Below, in pieces: positions 1 through 7,645 of a DNA stretch of 64,000 bases (positions are counted from its first letter, which is position 1; each line of letters starts with the position of its first letter). This stretch comes from Ignavibacteria bacterium (GTDB taxonomy: Bacteria > Bacteroidota > Ignavibacteria > Tepidaquicellales > Tepidaquicellaceae). The translations under genes were made by a program, and so were the position numbers. A model generated the notes under the pieces. The model searched no databases. It was given only the letters and a program-made list of their open reading frames with translations, and was not told where the DNA came from. The DNA is taken from the NCBI GenBank assembly GCA_016710985.1, contig JADJTX010000005.1, forward strand, positions 124,001-188,000, in the 5' to 3' direction.

Positions 1-690
1 TACGGAACGCCTACATTCAAACGTATTTACGGTGACTGGACAAAGCCGACTCTCACCGGCTGGAAATCCGTGCTTCTGGAAAATGCTATCACACCAATTC
101 AGCAATACAGTTATACAATCGGAAAGAATTCATCTGACTCTGCATTAATAATAGATGCAATGGATATACTTTACAGCGGAAGGGTTGACGGGTTTTGCAT
201 AGTTTCAAGTGACAGTGATTTTACGAGACTTGCTACACGCCTGCGTGAAGCGGGCATGCAGGTTTTCGGAATAGGAGAGAAAAAGACTCCGTCTCCGTTC
301 ATTGCTTCGTGTAATAAATTTATTTACATAGAAATTTTAAAGAAGAGAGAGAAACCTGTTGTAACAAATACAGCCACGAAGAAAATAGTAAGAACTCAGG
401 TAAAGAAAATTGTACCGAACGTTCCTCCTCCTGTGTCAACAGTTGCAGCGATCGACAATGATCTGATCAAGCTAATGTCCGATAGTATAAATGACCTTGC
501 TGAAGAAGACGGCTGGGTTTACCTTGGCGTACTTGGTAATCTGATCTTAAAAAAGAAACCTGACTTTGATCCGAGAAATTACGGATATAAGAAGCTAATT
601 GATCTTATTAAAAAAGTAAAAGAAATTGAGATTGATGAAAGAAAATCCGGGAAAAATAACATATCACATTTTTATGTGAAGACAAAATAA
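1..690 (+). CDS. NYN-domain / OST-HTH (LOTUS) protein, 5' end missing
   Basis: The reading frame is open from base 1, so the N-terminus lies outside the window. A GTG at 70 is probably not the true start. The first part holds the end of a NYN (PIN-like, LabA/limkain) nuclease fold, with the typical acidic stretch VSSDSDFTRLATRLRE followed by a GIGEKKTP loop. After a basic linker rich in Lys and Pro, the last ~75 residues (DLIKLMSDSINDLAEEDGWV to the end) look like an OST-HTH/LOTUS RNA-binding module. In this family the NYN domain is a predicted metal-dependent RNase and the LOTUS module binds RNA (G-quadruplex-prone RNA in studied cases). The target is not inferable here. It stands alone, with an inverted repeat downstream. 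Confidence 0.8.
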   Translation, partial: YGTPTFKRIYGDWTKPTLTGWKSVLLENAITPIQQYSYTIGKNSSDSALIIDAMDILYSGRVDGFCIVSSDSDFTRLATRLREAGMQVFGIGEKKTPSPFIASCNKFIYIEILKKREKPVVTNTATKKIVRTQVKKIVPNVPPPVSTVAAIDNDLIKLMSDSINDLAEEDGWVYLGVLGNLILKKKPDFDPRNYGYKKLIDLIKKVKEIEIDERKSGKNNISHFYVKTK

Positions 691-822
691 GCTCTGTTCA
701 CAACAAAAAGGAACACAGATAATGCTGATCAAACGGAAGAATAACGGATTTTTTTAAACGGAATACTTAAACTTTAAACAACTAACACAAAGTGACTATT
801 TTAATCCTGGAATTTCTTTTTC

Positions 823-902
823 GCCACTAATTACACGAATTTGCACTAATTGTTTTAATAATTCCTATTTGTTAATTCGTGCTAATTGGTGAAATTCGTG
901 GC
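823..902. repeat. Intergenic inverted repeat, GCCAC-GAATT family
   Basis: Left arm starts GCCACTAATTACACGAATTT and right arm ends GTGAAATTCGTGGC. Each arm is itself a short tandem of CACGAATT-like units about 9-10 bases apart. The same family recurs at 2816, 4136, 10320, 11928, 12848, 14520 and 22206. The spacer between genes 1 and 2 (691-940) holds nothing else I can support. Confidence 0.75.
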
Positions 903-940
903 TATCTTTAACTTCCAGTTTAAAAGCAAATTAATTGCGC

Positions 941-1408
941 ATGTATAACTCTGAAATTAAAAATTACTGGTCGGAATATTTAGACAGCCTGCCGGAAGAT
1001 GAAAGAGCTTCCAGTATAATTTTCTCAGCCGAACAGTGGGGCGACAATAACGAACTCGCTGAGGAATTAGGTGAGCTGATTGTTTCCGGTATCAAGACCG
1101 CAACGTGTTCCTCTCTCTGGGAATATGAATTTGAAGGCAGCAAAATTCCTGAAGCCGGAATTAAGACTATTGTACTTAACGGAAAGAATGAGCCTGTTTG
1201 TATAATTGAAACCATCGATGTACAGATAATTCCATATGAAAAAGTTACTGAAGAATTTGCATATCAGGAAGGTGAAGGAGACAGAACACTCGAATACTGG
1301 AGAAAAGCTCACTGGAATTTCTTTACACGTGTATTAAACAAAATAAAAAAACAGCCGGCTATGGACATGCCGCTTGTCTGCGAGAAATTTAAAGTAGTAT
1401 ATAAATAA
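941..1408 (+). CDS. ASCH domain protein
   Basis: A 155-residue protein of the ASCH (ASC-1 homology) superfamily, a PUA-like beta-barrel thought to bind RNA or modified nucleosides; some members are amidohydrolases for N4-acetylcytidine. Family marks are the ELAEELGELIVSGIKTAT helix-turn with the SSLWEYE segment, a GKNEPVCIIETIDVQ strand and the EGEGDRTLEYWRKAHWNFF region, where EGEGD is the usual ASCH signature. I chose ATG 941 over the upstream in-frame TTG at 935. It is a single gene followed 44 bases later by a PH-domain membrane protein. The biochemical role is not decided by the sequence. Confidence 0.8.
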   Translation: MYNSEIKNYWSEYLDSLPEDERASSIIFSAEQWGDNNELAEELGELIVSGIKTATCSSLWEYEFEGSKIPEAGIKTIVLNGKNEPVCIIETIDVQIIPYEKVTEEFAYQEGEGDRTLEYWRKAHWNFFTRVLNKIKKQPAMDMPLVCEKFKVVYK

Positions 1409-1452
1409 TACTTTCCTCGTTAATAAATAAAATCCGAAAATTTAATTAAATT

Positions 1453-1968
1453 ATGAGTGATGAAAACAAAATCCTCATCAAAGCAACATTCAATCCTGTA
1501 ATCAGATCATATATTTTTGTTTATGTCGGCTTTATTCTACTGGTGACAATCATTGGAATTCCCTTACTGATCATTTGGATGCTCGGCCTTGGGCAGTGGT
1601 ACAGCAAACACTATTATGAACTTCTGGAGTGTGAATTAAGTGAGCGTTCGATAAGATTTAAAAAAGGGATATTGTTTACTAAAGAAAAAACAATTCCTCT
1701 TGAAAATATTCAGGATATGACATTCATAGAAGGACCATTGCTGAGAAAATTTAACCTGAGTATTTTTAAAGTTGAGACAGCAGGAAGAAGTGAAAGTCAT
1801 AGCAGCGAGATGGAGCTTATAGGGATTGAAGATGCACATGTGTTCAGAAAAAAGGTGTTTGACCAGCGACAAGTAATAACGAACAAACGAAATGTTAAGA
1901 GCAATGAAACAGTACTTTCTGAAATTAAAGATGCATTATTAAGAATTGAACTGTTGTTACAAAAATAA
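1453..1968 (+). CDS. Bacterial PH domain (DUF304/YdbS-like) membrane protein
   Basis: 171 residues. Two closely spaced hydrophobic helices (about 18-46, with a GIPLLIIWMLGLG turn) are followed by a bacterial PH domain (bPH2): YYELLECELSERSIRFKKG, then TKEKTIPLENIQDMTFIEG, the strongest signature of the YdbS/YdbT group. The last ~35 residues form a charged helix. Such proteins are anchored in the inner membrane with the PH fold in the cytoplasm; their function is mostly unknown. It may be co-transcribed with the ASCH gene upstream (44-base gap). Confidence 0.8.
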   Translation: MSDENKILIKATFNPVIRSYIFVYVGFILLVTIIGIPLLIIWMLGLGQWYSKHYYELLECELSERSIRFKKGILFTKEKTIPLENIQDMTFIEGPLLRKFNLSIFKVETAGRSESHSSEMELIGIEDAHVFRKKVFDQRQVITNKRNVKSNETVLSEIKDALLRIELLLQK

Positions 1969-1979
1969 ATCAGTAAAAA

Positions 1980-2016
1980 AAGAGAAGCAGGTGTTTATTT
2001 TATACCTGCTTCTCTT
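1980..2016. terminator. Perfect 13-bp hairpin between convergent genes
   Basis: Arms 1980-1992 and 2004-2016 (AGAGAAGCAGGT / ACCTGCTTCTCT) with an 11-base loop. The A-run at 1974-1980 becomes a T-run on the minus strand, so it fits best as the terminator of the minus-strand DUF1579 gene; it may also stop the plus-strand PH gene. Confidence 0.75.
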
Positions 2017-2042
2017 AATGAAAAATATATTTTCTGCACTAA

Positions 2043-2129
2043 GGTTGACTGCTTAGAACTTTGAAGCTGTTTTTTACCATGAAATTCATGGCTATCTCTT
2101 ACTTTTAATTTTTGAAGCTGTCAACTTGA
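2043..2129. repeat. Inverted repeat with GTTGACTGCTT ends
   Basis: Left end GGTTGACTGCTT and right end GAAGCTGTCAACTTG bracket a core ending ATTCATGGCTATCTCTTAC. It is a degenerate relative of the composite element at 14486-14643, which has perfect 14-bp ends of the same sequence. Confidence 0.6.
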
Positions 2130-2141
2130 GTACTAAAAGCC

Positions 2142-2711
2142 TTACTTTCTCGTAAATTTTATCTGCATGGATTTTTCTTCCTTACCTGTCTTATTATCAT
2201 ACATTTCCATTACATGATTATTATCATCTATAATTTTAAAAACTTCCCTTACCTGACAATCCTTACCTGTCATTGGATCGGGCATCGTTCCCGTAAATAT
2301 TATTGAATTTGTAGCATTATCCCAGGTACCTGACATATTCATAATACCGGTGCCCATATTATCTATCCATGAACTGATATACTTTTTTTGTGAGTTATCA
2401 TAACCTGTGATGCTGATTCCTTCAAAAGGCATTCCCATCATAGTGCCTGTGAATGTTGAATACTGATATCTTCCTCCGAGTATCATTTTATTGGACATGG
2501 TTCCGTCCATTGTCTGCGGAGGAGCTCCGGGCGCCATCCACATAGTGACAGCTCCGGTCCAATCGCCGTCTGATTTAGCGAGCATTTCGTGAGGCATTCC
2601 GGGTGTCATGTAATCTGTCCAGGCTTTCATCTCGGCTTCTGTCTGCGCTGATACTATTGTATGAAATGTAAGTAAAAGAATAATGGTAAAAATTTTACGG
2701 GTGGTTTTCAT
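2142..2711 (-). CDS. Secreted DUF1579 family protein
   Basis: 189 residues from ATG 2711, chosen because a GGAG ribosome site lies 9 bases upstream and the protein then starts with a clean signal peptide (MKTTRKIFTIILLLTF...VSAQ). The mature part matches DUF1579: MLAKSDGDWTGAVTMW near the start, Met/Gly/Pro-rich loops, GGRYQYSTFTGTMMGMPFEG and ITGYDNSQKKYISSWIDN. These are about 150-residue lipocalin-like barrels of unknown function, often periplasmic. A hairpin terminator follows at 2016-1980. No operon partner is evident. Confidence 0.8.
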   Translation of the reverse strand: MKTTRKIFTIILLLTFHTIVSAQTEAEMKAWTDYMTPGMPHEMLAKSDGDWTGAVTMWMAPGAPPQTMDGTMSNKMILGGRYQYSTFTGTMMGMPFEGISITGYDNSQKKYISSWIDNMGTGIMNMSGTWDNATNSIIFTGTMPDPMTGKDCQVREVFKIIDDNNHVMEMYDNKTGKEEKSMQIKFTRK

Positions 2712-2815
2712 GATTTTTTCTCCTTTTTTTGAAACAAAAATAGTCAAAGCTATAAATATTTCCAATTGAATTTGGAATAAAGTATATCTGTTAATATTTA
2801 TCATTTAAAAACTTT

Positions 2816-2847
2816 GCCACGAATTGCACGAAATTTTCACGAATTAA
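2816..2847. repeat. Half copy of GCCAC-GAATT repeat
   Basis: GCCACGAATTGCACGAAATT plus a third CACGAATTA unit, without a clear right arm. The spacer 2712-2968 otherwise holds only AT-rich sequence. Confidence 0.55.
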
Positions 2848-2968
2848 TAAAAACTGCAATCCGGAATGTGAGCGTTGCTTTTGAAATTATAATCTCACGA
2901 TTTATGAAGTTTAATTTAATGTTATAAAATTTATTTTAAAGAAAGAATTAAAGAATCTAATATTCTAT

Positions 2969-4120
2969 ATGAAATTTGATCTGAATAAATCCCTGGAAAT
3001 TCTTGAAACCACTTCTTTTGTTTTGGAAAAGCAGCTTGCAGGCTTGAGCAGTGACTGGCTGATGAATAATGAAGGCGAAGGCACGTGGACACCCGCAGAG
3101 ATCGTCTGTCATTTGATCCATTGTGAAGAAGAAGACTGGATTGCTCGAATGAAAATTATTTTAAGCAATTCAAAGGAACGAAAATTTGAACCGTTCAACC
3201 GCTCAAAAGGATTTGAAAAGAGTATAACGCACACTATTGCCGAACTCCTGAATGAGTTTAAGAACTTACGTGTGAATAATCTCAAGTACTTACAGTCATT
3301 AAAGCTGACGGAAGATGATTTGAATAAAACCGGGATTCATCCTGCATTTGGTGAAGTCACTTTGAAACAGTTGATATCTACATGGGTAGTGCACGATCTG
3401 AGTCACATTGCGCAGATAAACAGAGTCATGGCGAAGCAGTATTCCGGTGAAGTCGGACCATGGAGTCAGTATTTGCCGATCTTAGGAAATGCAATACCTG
3501 CTGAGAAAAAAACTGAAAGCAAAAAGTTCGACTGGAACGAGTATTACAAAAGCAAATCGAATCAAACTCCAAGAGACACTCTCTTAAAAGCGCTGGAATT
3601 ATTTGATAAAGAGAAAAGGACGGGTGAACAGTTATTTGCAATTGATATCGGAAGCGGACACGGTACGGATACATTGCATTTACTGAAAAATAACTGGAGA
3701 GTACTTGCGATTGATAACGACGCTAACGGACTTCAGATACTCACAGACAGTGTTTTACCCAGCTTTAAAAGAAATGTAAGGACATTGAAACAGCCGTTTG
3801 AAGAAATGAAACTCATTAATTGTAATTTACTGAATGCAAGCTATTGCCTGCCGTTTTGTAAACCTGATTATTTCAAAACATTATGGAATGAGATCGAAAA
3901 CTCAGTTATGAAAGACGGAAGATTCGCCGGGAATTTCTTCGGATTAAAAGACAGCTGGGCTGATAATAAGGAGATGACATTTCATACCGAAGAAGAGGTC
4001 AGGAATTTATTCCGCTACTTTCATATCGAAATTTTTGAAGAGCGCGATGAAGACGGTGTTACCTCCATCGGTGAAGCTAAACACTGGCACGTGTACTCGG
4101 TCATTGCAAAAAAGATTTAA
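2969..4120 (+). CDS. DinB-like domain fused to SAM methyltransferase
   Basis: 383 residues with two domains. Residues ~5-165 are a DinB/DUF664-type four-helix bundle: TWTPAEIVCHLIHCEEEDW and the HDLSHIAQINRVMAKQY helix supply the His residues that usually bind a metal. Residues ~175-383 are a class I methyltransferase of the TehB/Methyltransf type, with motif I AIDIGSGHGTD, an acidic strand end AIDND (motif II) and a C-terminal EAKHWHVYSVIAKK strand. DinB domains of this kind are often metal-dependent thiol (bacillithiol/mycothiol) transferases; the methyltransferase may modify a small toxic substrate as TehB does. The combination in one chain is unusual. A similar pair, as two separate genes, is found at 6164-7501. 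Confidence 0.75.
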   Translation: MKFDLNKSLEILETTSFVLEKQLAGLSSDWLMNNEGEGTWTPAEIVCHLIHCEEEDWIARMKIILSNSKERKFEPFNRSKGFEKSITHTIAELLNEFKNLRVNNLKYLQSLKLTEDDLNKTGIHPAFGEVTLKQLISTWVVHDLSHIAQINRVMAKQYSGEVGPWSQYLPILGNAIPAEKKTESKKFDWNEYYKSKSNQTPRDTLLKALELFDKEKRTGEQLFAIDIGSGHGTDTLHLLKNNWRVLAIDNDANGLQILTDSVLPSFKRNVRTLKQPFEEMKLINCNLLNASYCLPFCKPDYFKTLWNEIENSVMKDGRFAGNFFGLKDSWADNKEMTFHTEEEVRNLFRYFHIEIFEERDEDGVTSIGEAKHWHVYSVIAKKI

Positions 4121-4135
4121 TTGGAGTGCAGATGT

Positions 4136-4465
4136 GCCACGAATTTTATAAAACTGCCCATTGTACACGAGAAAAAACAGAACGCGGATAACGCGGATTG
4201 AGCTGAAAAATAACGGATTTTTTATTTGATTGTAAAAATTTTCAAAATGAATTTAACTTATTAAAGTAATTTTGAAATTTTTGATTTTTTAATTCTCATA
4301 ACTATCAGCGAATATCCGCAAAATAAGTTTTATCCGTGTTCCCCAAAAATCATCGTGTACAAAGAAAACTGCCGTATAGAAAATTAATATCTCTGTGTGA
4401 CTCTCTGTTCTCTGTGGTAAATTGTTTTGAGACACGTTAATTACAAATTTAGTGGAATTCGTGGC
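4136..4465. repeat. Nested composite inverted repeats
   Basis: This 480-base spacer holds no gene. The outer arms are GCCACGAATTTTAT (4136) and GTGGAATTCGTGGC (ends 4465). Inside are arms of a second family: AACGCGGATAACGCGGATT (~4181) against AATATCCGC ... TTATCCGTGTTC (~4310-4341). Next to the right outer arm is a half copy of a third family, CTCTGTGTGACTCTCTGTTC (from 4391). The nesting suggests that one element type has inserted in, or grown inside, another. Confidence 0.65.
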
Positions 4466-4528
4466 AAAATAGTTTTTAATTATTGAGCAATCAACTTAAC
4501 ATCTCTATCTTACCTTTATAATTTTTCT

Positions 4529-4570
4529 ATGATATAGGTCATATCCTGATAAATCCGATTTAGTTATTTT
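4529..4570 (+). promoter_or_regulatory. Crp/Fnr-type box and -10 in front of tyrosine phenol-lyase
   Basis: ATGATATAGGTCAT (4529-4542) is a TGAY-N4-RTCA palindrome extended by matching TA ends. TATTTT (4565-4570) starts 29.5 bases from its centre. Box, spacing and hexamer are the same as at the nos promoter (32064-32107), which argues for activation of the gene at 4601 by a Crp/Fnr regulator bound at about -41.5. Confidence 0.5.
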
Positions 4571-4600
4571 ACATAAAAATAAACTTAACATAAAAACCCT

Positions 4601-5986
4601 ATGGAAATAAATTCGAATCATTCGTGGGCTGAGCCGTTCAAGATAAAAATGGTAGAGCTGCTTAATATGACTACACCCGCTCAGAGAAAGAAAAAAATTA
4701 AGGAAGCCGGTTACAACACATTTCTTTTGAGATCAAGAGATGTATATATAGATCTTCTCACCGACAGCGGTACAAATGCAATGAGCGACAGGCAATGGGC
4801 GGGACTAATGCTTGGAGATGAAGCTTATGCCGGGAGTGAAAATTTTTATCATCTTGAATCTGCAGTAAGGGAATGTTACGGTTATAAATATGTCGTTCCT
4901 ACTCATCAGGGAAGAGGCGCGGAAAATCTATTGTCAAAGATTCTGATAAAACCCGGCGATATCATTCCGGGAAATATGTATTTTACTACAACAAGACTTC
5001 ATCAGGAACTCGCCGGCGGAATATTTCATGATATCATTATTGATGAAGCTCACGATTCGCAGAACCCTCACCCGTTCAAAGGGAATGTTGATCTGAATAA
5101 AGTAGAAGCTTTAATAAAAAAGTTCGGACCTGAAAAGATACCTTATCTGTGCATAGCCACAACCGTTAATATGGCAGGAGGTCAGCCGATATCTCTGAAG
5201 AATTTAAAAGACCTTCGAAAGCTGACTCAAAAGTATGGAATAAAAATAATTCTCGACATGACACGTGTTGCAGAGAATGCATGGTTCATAAAACAACGGG
5301 AACCGGGTTATAAAAATAAAAACATAGCACAGATTGTTAAAGAGATCTGCAACCTTACAGACGGAGCGACTATGAGCGCTAAGAAAGATGCTCTTGTCAA
5401 TATCGGAGGTTTTCTTGCGTTAAATGATAAGAAGCTATATGAGGAATCAAGCAACCTGTGTGTTGTATATGAAGGACTTCACACATACGGAGGACTTGCC
5501 GGAAGGGACATGGAAGCGATAGCAATCGGCATTCGTGAATCATTAAGTGATGATCATATGGATGCAAGGATCGGACAGGTATTGTATCTTGGAAATAAAC
5601 TTAGAAAAGCAAATGTGCCAATAGTAAGACCTGTCGGCGGACATGGTGTTTTTATTGATGCAAGAAAATTTCTTTCTCACTTAAAGCAAACTCAGTTTCC
5701 GGCTCAGACACTTGCTGCGGAGATTTATGAAGATTCAGGTGTAAGAACAATGGAGCGGGGAATTGTTTCTGCCGGAAGAGATGCAGAAACAGGAGAACAC
5801 CATTATCCAAAACTTGAGCTTGTCAGAATTACAATTCCAAGAAGAGTTTATACTCAGGCGCATATGGATGTTGTAGCCGAAAGCATTGAAAATGTTTACC
5901 GCAACAGGAGGAAGTTCAAAGGTTTGAAAATGATATACGAACCAAGGTATCTCAGATTCTTTCAGGCAAGATTTAAAAAACTCTGA
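4601..5986 (+). CDS. tpl: Tyrosine phenol-lyase (PLP beta-eliminating lyase)
   Basis: 461 residues, close to the 456 of Citrobacter enzyme. It cleaves L-tyrosine to phenol, pyruvate and ammonia using PLP and K+. The whole chain matches the tryptophanase/tyrosine phenol-lyase family: YIDLLTDSGTNAMSD, GDEAYAGSENFYHLE, THQGRGAENL, and the PLP lysine K262 in TMSAKKDALVNIGG. Two residues that separate the activities point to phenol-lyase: T129 (FTTTRLHQE; Asp in tryptophanase) and R386 (GVRTMERG; Val/Ile in tryptophanase), matching T124 and R381 of the Citrobacter protein. Tryptophanase remains the alternative, since many relatives carry that name. It is monocistronic with a Crp/Fnr-like box upstream, as is common for this anaerobically useful catabolic enzyme. 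Confidence 0.88.
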   Translation: MEINSNHSWAEPFKIKMVELLNMTTPAQRKKKIKEAGYNTFLLRSRDVYIDLLTDSGTNAMSDRQWAGLMLGDEAYAGSENFYHLESAVRECYGYKYVVPTHQGRGAENLLSKILIKPGDIIPGNMYFTTTRLHQELAGGIFHDIIIDEAHDSQNPHPFKGNVDLNKVEALIKKFGPEKIPYLCIATTVNMAGGQPISLKNLKDLRKLTQKYGIKIILDMTRVAENAWFIKQREPGYKNKNIAQIVKEICNLTDGATMSAKKDALVNIGGFLALNDKKLYEESSNLCVVYEGLHTYGGLAGRDMEAIAIGIRESLSDDHMDARIGQVLYLGNKLRKANVPIVRPVGGHGVFIDARKFLSHLKQTQFPAQTLAAEIYEDSGVRTMERGIVSAGRDAETGEHHYPKLELVRITIPRRVYTQAHMDVVAESIENVYRNRRKFKGLKMIYEPRYLRFFQARFKKL

Positions 5987-6033
5987 TCCGGGAACATTCT
6001 ACAGGAGAGATTTTTTAAACCGGTTATTTTTTT

Positions 6034-6094
6034 TACCACTAAATCACGAAGACACAAAGACTTTTTTAAATGCATTTTTTGTGTCTCGTGATTT
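6034..6094. repeat. Intergenic inverted repeat, ACCACTAA-CACAAAG family
   Basis: Left arm TTACCACTAAATCACGAAGA and onward to CACAAAGAC; right arm TTTTTTGTGTCTCGTGATTT. Degenerate member of the family seen better at 7538-7617. Confidence 0.55.
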
Positions 6095-6146
6095 TGAGTT
6101 TAAAAGAATGCTTGTTCGGGTAATTGAATCATTTATTTAATACTGT

Positions 6147-6154
6147 TATCTTTG
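6147..6154 (+). promoter_or_regulatory. Candidate Bacteroidota -7 element
   Basis: TATCTTTG fits TAnnTTTG, with a TTG at 6124-6126 about 20 bases upstream. The start codon is only 9 bases after it, so the leader would be very short; the call is tentative. Confidence 0.3.
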
Positions 6155-6163
6155 AGAAAAATT

Positions 6164-6964
6164 ATGGCGAACAGCATATCTTTTTCAGGTACTATCCCGG
6201 AAGTTTATGACCAATATCTTGGTCCTCTTCTTTTTGAGCCTTTTGCAAAAGATCTTACCGAAAGAATAAAGAATAGAAAGATTTCTTCAGTATTGGAGCT
6301 CGCATGTGGCACCGGAAGAGTTACAAAATATTTAAGTAAATTACTGCCTGATGCAAAAATTTATGCAACGGACATAAATCCGGACATGCTTGTAGTTGCA
6401 AAGAAGAAAGTTACTGCAGAAAATATTGAATGGAAGCAGACGGATATGCAGGAAATACCATTTGAAGATTCGAAATTTGACTTGGTTGTTTGTCAATTTG
6501 GAATAATGTTTGTGCCTGACAAGCCGAAAGCTTATAAAGAAATTTTCCGTGTTCTAAAAACAGGCGCAGTGCTTTTGTTTAATACCTGGGAAAGCCGTGA
6601 TAACAATAAACTCGCATTTTGCACAAATGAAGTTGTAAATGGTTTTTTTAAAGATGATCCGATTTTATTTTATAAAATTCCCTTTTCATATTTCAAAGAA
6701 GATGAGATCAGAAAAGACATGAATGAAGCAGGCTTTAAAGATATTACATTTACATTCGTAAATAAGGAAGGCGTTAGTCAATCTGTTGCTGAAGCTACAA
6801 AAGGTTTGGTGGAAGGTAATCCTGTTTTAACAGCTATCAATGAACGGAATCCTGAATTAAAAGAAGTTATTGAAAAACAACTTTCCGAAACACTTTCGGA
6901 TAGATTCGGAGATAATCCGATGAAATGTTCAATGAATGCAATTGTTGTTGAAACAGTTAAATGA
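6164..6964 (+). CDS. Class I SAM-dependent methyltransferase
   Basis: 266 residues from ATG 6164; the in-frame TTG at 6152 has no support. Motif I is VLELACGTGRVTKYL, motif II ends IYATDINPDML, and the post-motif LVVCQFGIMFVPDKPKAYKE with EIFRVLKTGAVLLFNTWE is the UbiE/Methyltransf_11 layout. The C-terminal ~100 residues are typical of the small-molecule methyltransferases of this group; the substrate cannot be told. The next gene (DinB-like) starts 36 bases later on the same strand, so the two probably form an operon that parallels the single-chain DinB-methyltransferase at 2969. Confidence 0.8.
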   Translation: MANSISFSGTIPEVYDQYLGPLLFEPFAKDLTERIKNRKISSVLELACGTGRVTKYLSKLLPDAKIYATDINPDMLVVAKKKVTAENIEWKQTDMQEIPFEDSKFDLVVCQFGIMFVPDKPKAYKEIFRVLKTGAVLLFNTWESRDNNKLAFCTNEVVNGFFKDDPILFYKIPFSYFKEDEIRKDMNEAGFKDITFTFVNKEGVSQSVAEATKGLVEGNPVLTAINERNPELKEVIEKQLSETLSDRFGDNPMKCSMNAIVVETVK

Positions 6965-7000
6965 ATTTTTATTCACAAACTATATTAAACAAAATAAATC

Positions 7001-7501
7001 ATGCCGCTAAATGAATCTTTAATTGCAGAGCTTCAGCAGGAAGCTGCAAGCACTAGAAAAATGCTCGAAAGAGTTCCGGAAAAATCTTTTTCCTGGAAGC
7101 CACACGAAAAGTCAATGGCACTCGGTCAGCTGAGCCATCACCTTGCGGAAATTCCGGACTGGGTTTCTGCATCTGTAGAACAGGATGAACTTGATTTCGC
7201 AACATTCAACTACGTTCCGATAGAAGAAACAACAACTGAAGCACTCGTAAAAGTATTCGATGAAAAAGTGAAGAAGGCAGTTGAGTGTTTAAAGAATGCT
7301 TCCGATGAAAAGCTTTCGGGCAACTGGACCATGCGGAACGGCGAGAAAGTATATTTTACAATGCCTAAGACTGCAGTAATCAGATATTTTGTTTTGAATC
7401 ACGCTGTGCACCACCGCGGTCAGCTTTCTGTTTATATGAGAATGTTAGACGTTCCATTGCCTTCAGTTTACGGTCCGACAGCTGACGAACCTGAAATGTA
7501 A
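7001..7501 (+). CDS. DinB family protein
   Basis: 166 residues making one DinB/DfsB-type four-helix bundle. Visible marks are KSFSWKPHEKSMALGQLSHH, with the first metal His pair, then VIRYFVLNHAVHHRGQLSVYMR, the classical DinB helix with HxxHHRGQL. The conserved ending PLPSVYGPTADE is shared by many Bacteroidota members. Proteins of this fold include bacillithiol-S-transferases and uncharacterised metal-binding hydrolases. It lies 36 bases downstream of a methyltransferase and is probably co-transcribed with it. Confidence 0.85.
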   Translation: MPLNESLIAELQQEAASTRKMLERVPEKSFSWKPHEKSMALGQLSHHLAEIPDWVSASVEQDELDFATFNYVPIEETTTEALVKVFDEKVKKAVECLKNASDEKLSGNWTMRNGEKVYFTMPKTAVIRYFVLNHAVHHRGQLSVYMRMLDVPLPSVYGPTADEPEM

Positions 7502-7537
7502 ATTTTCTGCAGATGCTGTCTACAAAGTAAATTTTTT

Positions 7538-7617
7538 TTACCACTAAGGCACTAAGGACACAAAGAATTAATACTTTAATGTATTCATCTTAGTGTTCTT
7601 AGTGCCTTAGTGGTTAA
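7538..7617. repeat. Intergenic inverted repeat, CACTAAGG family
   Basis: Left arm TTACCACTAAGGCACTAAGG followed by ACACAAAG; right arm CTTAGTGTTCTTAGTGCCTT then AGTGGTTAA. Arms pair over about 28 bases and show an internal CACTAAGG repeat. It sits between convergent genes, where the RNA hairpin could also stop transcription. Confidence 0.7.
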
Positions 7618-7645
7618 ATATACTTTTTAGATAGTCTTTACATTT

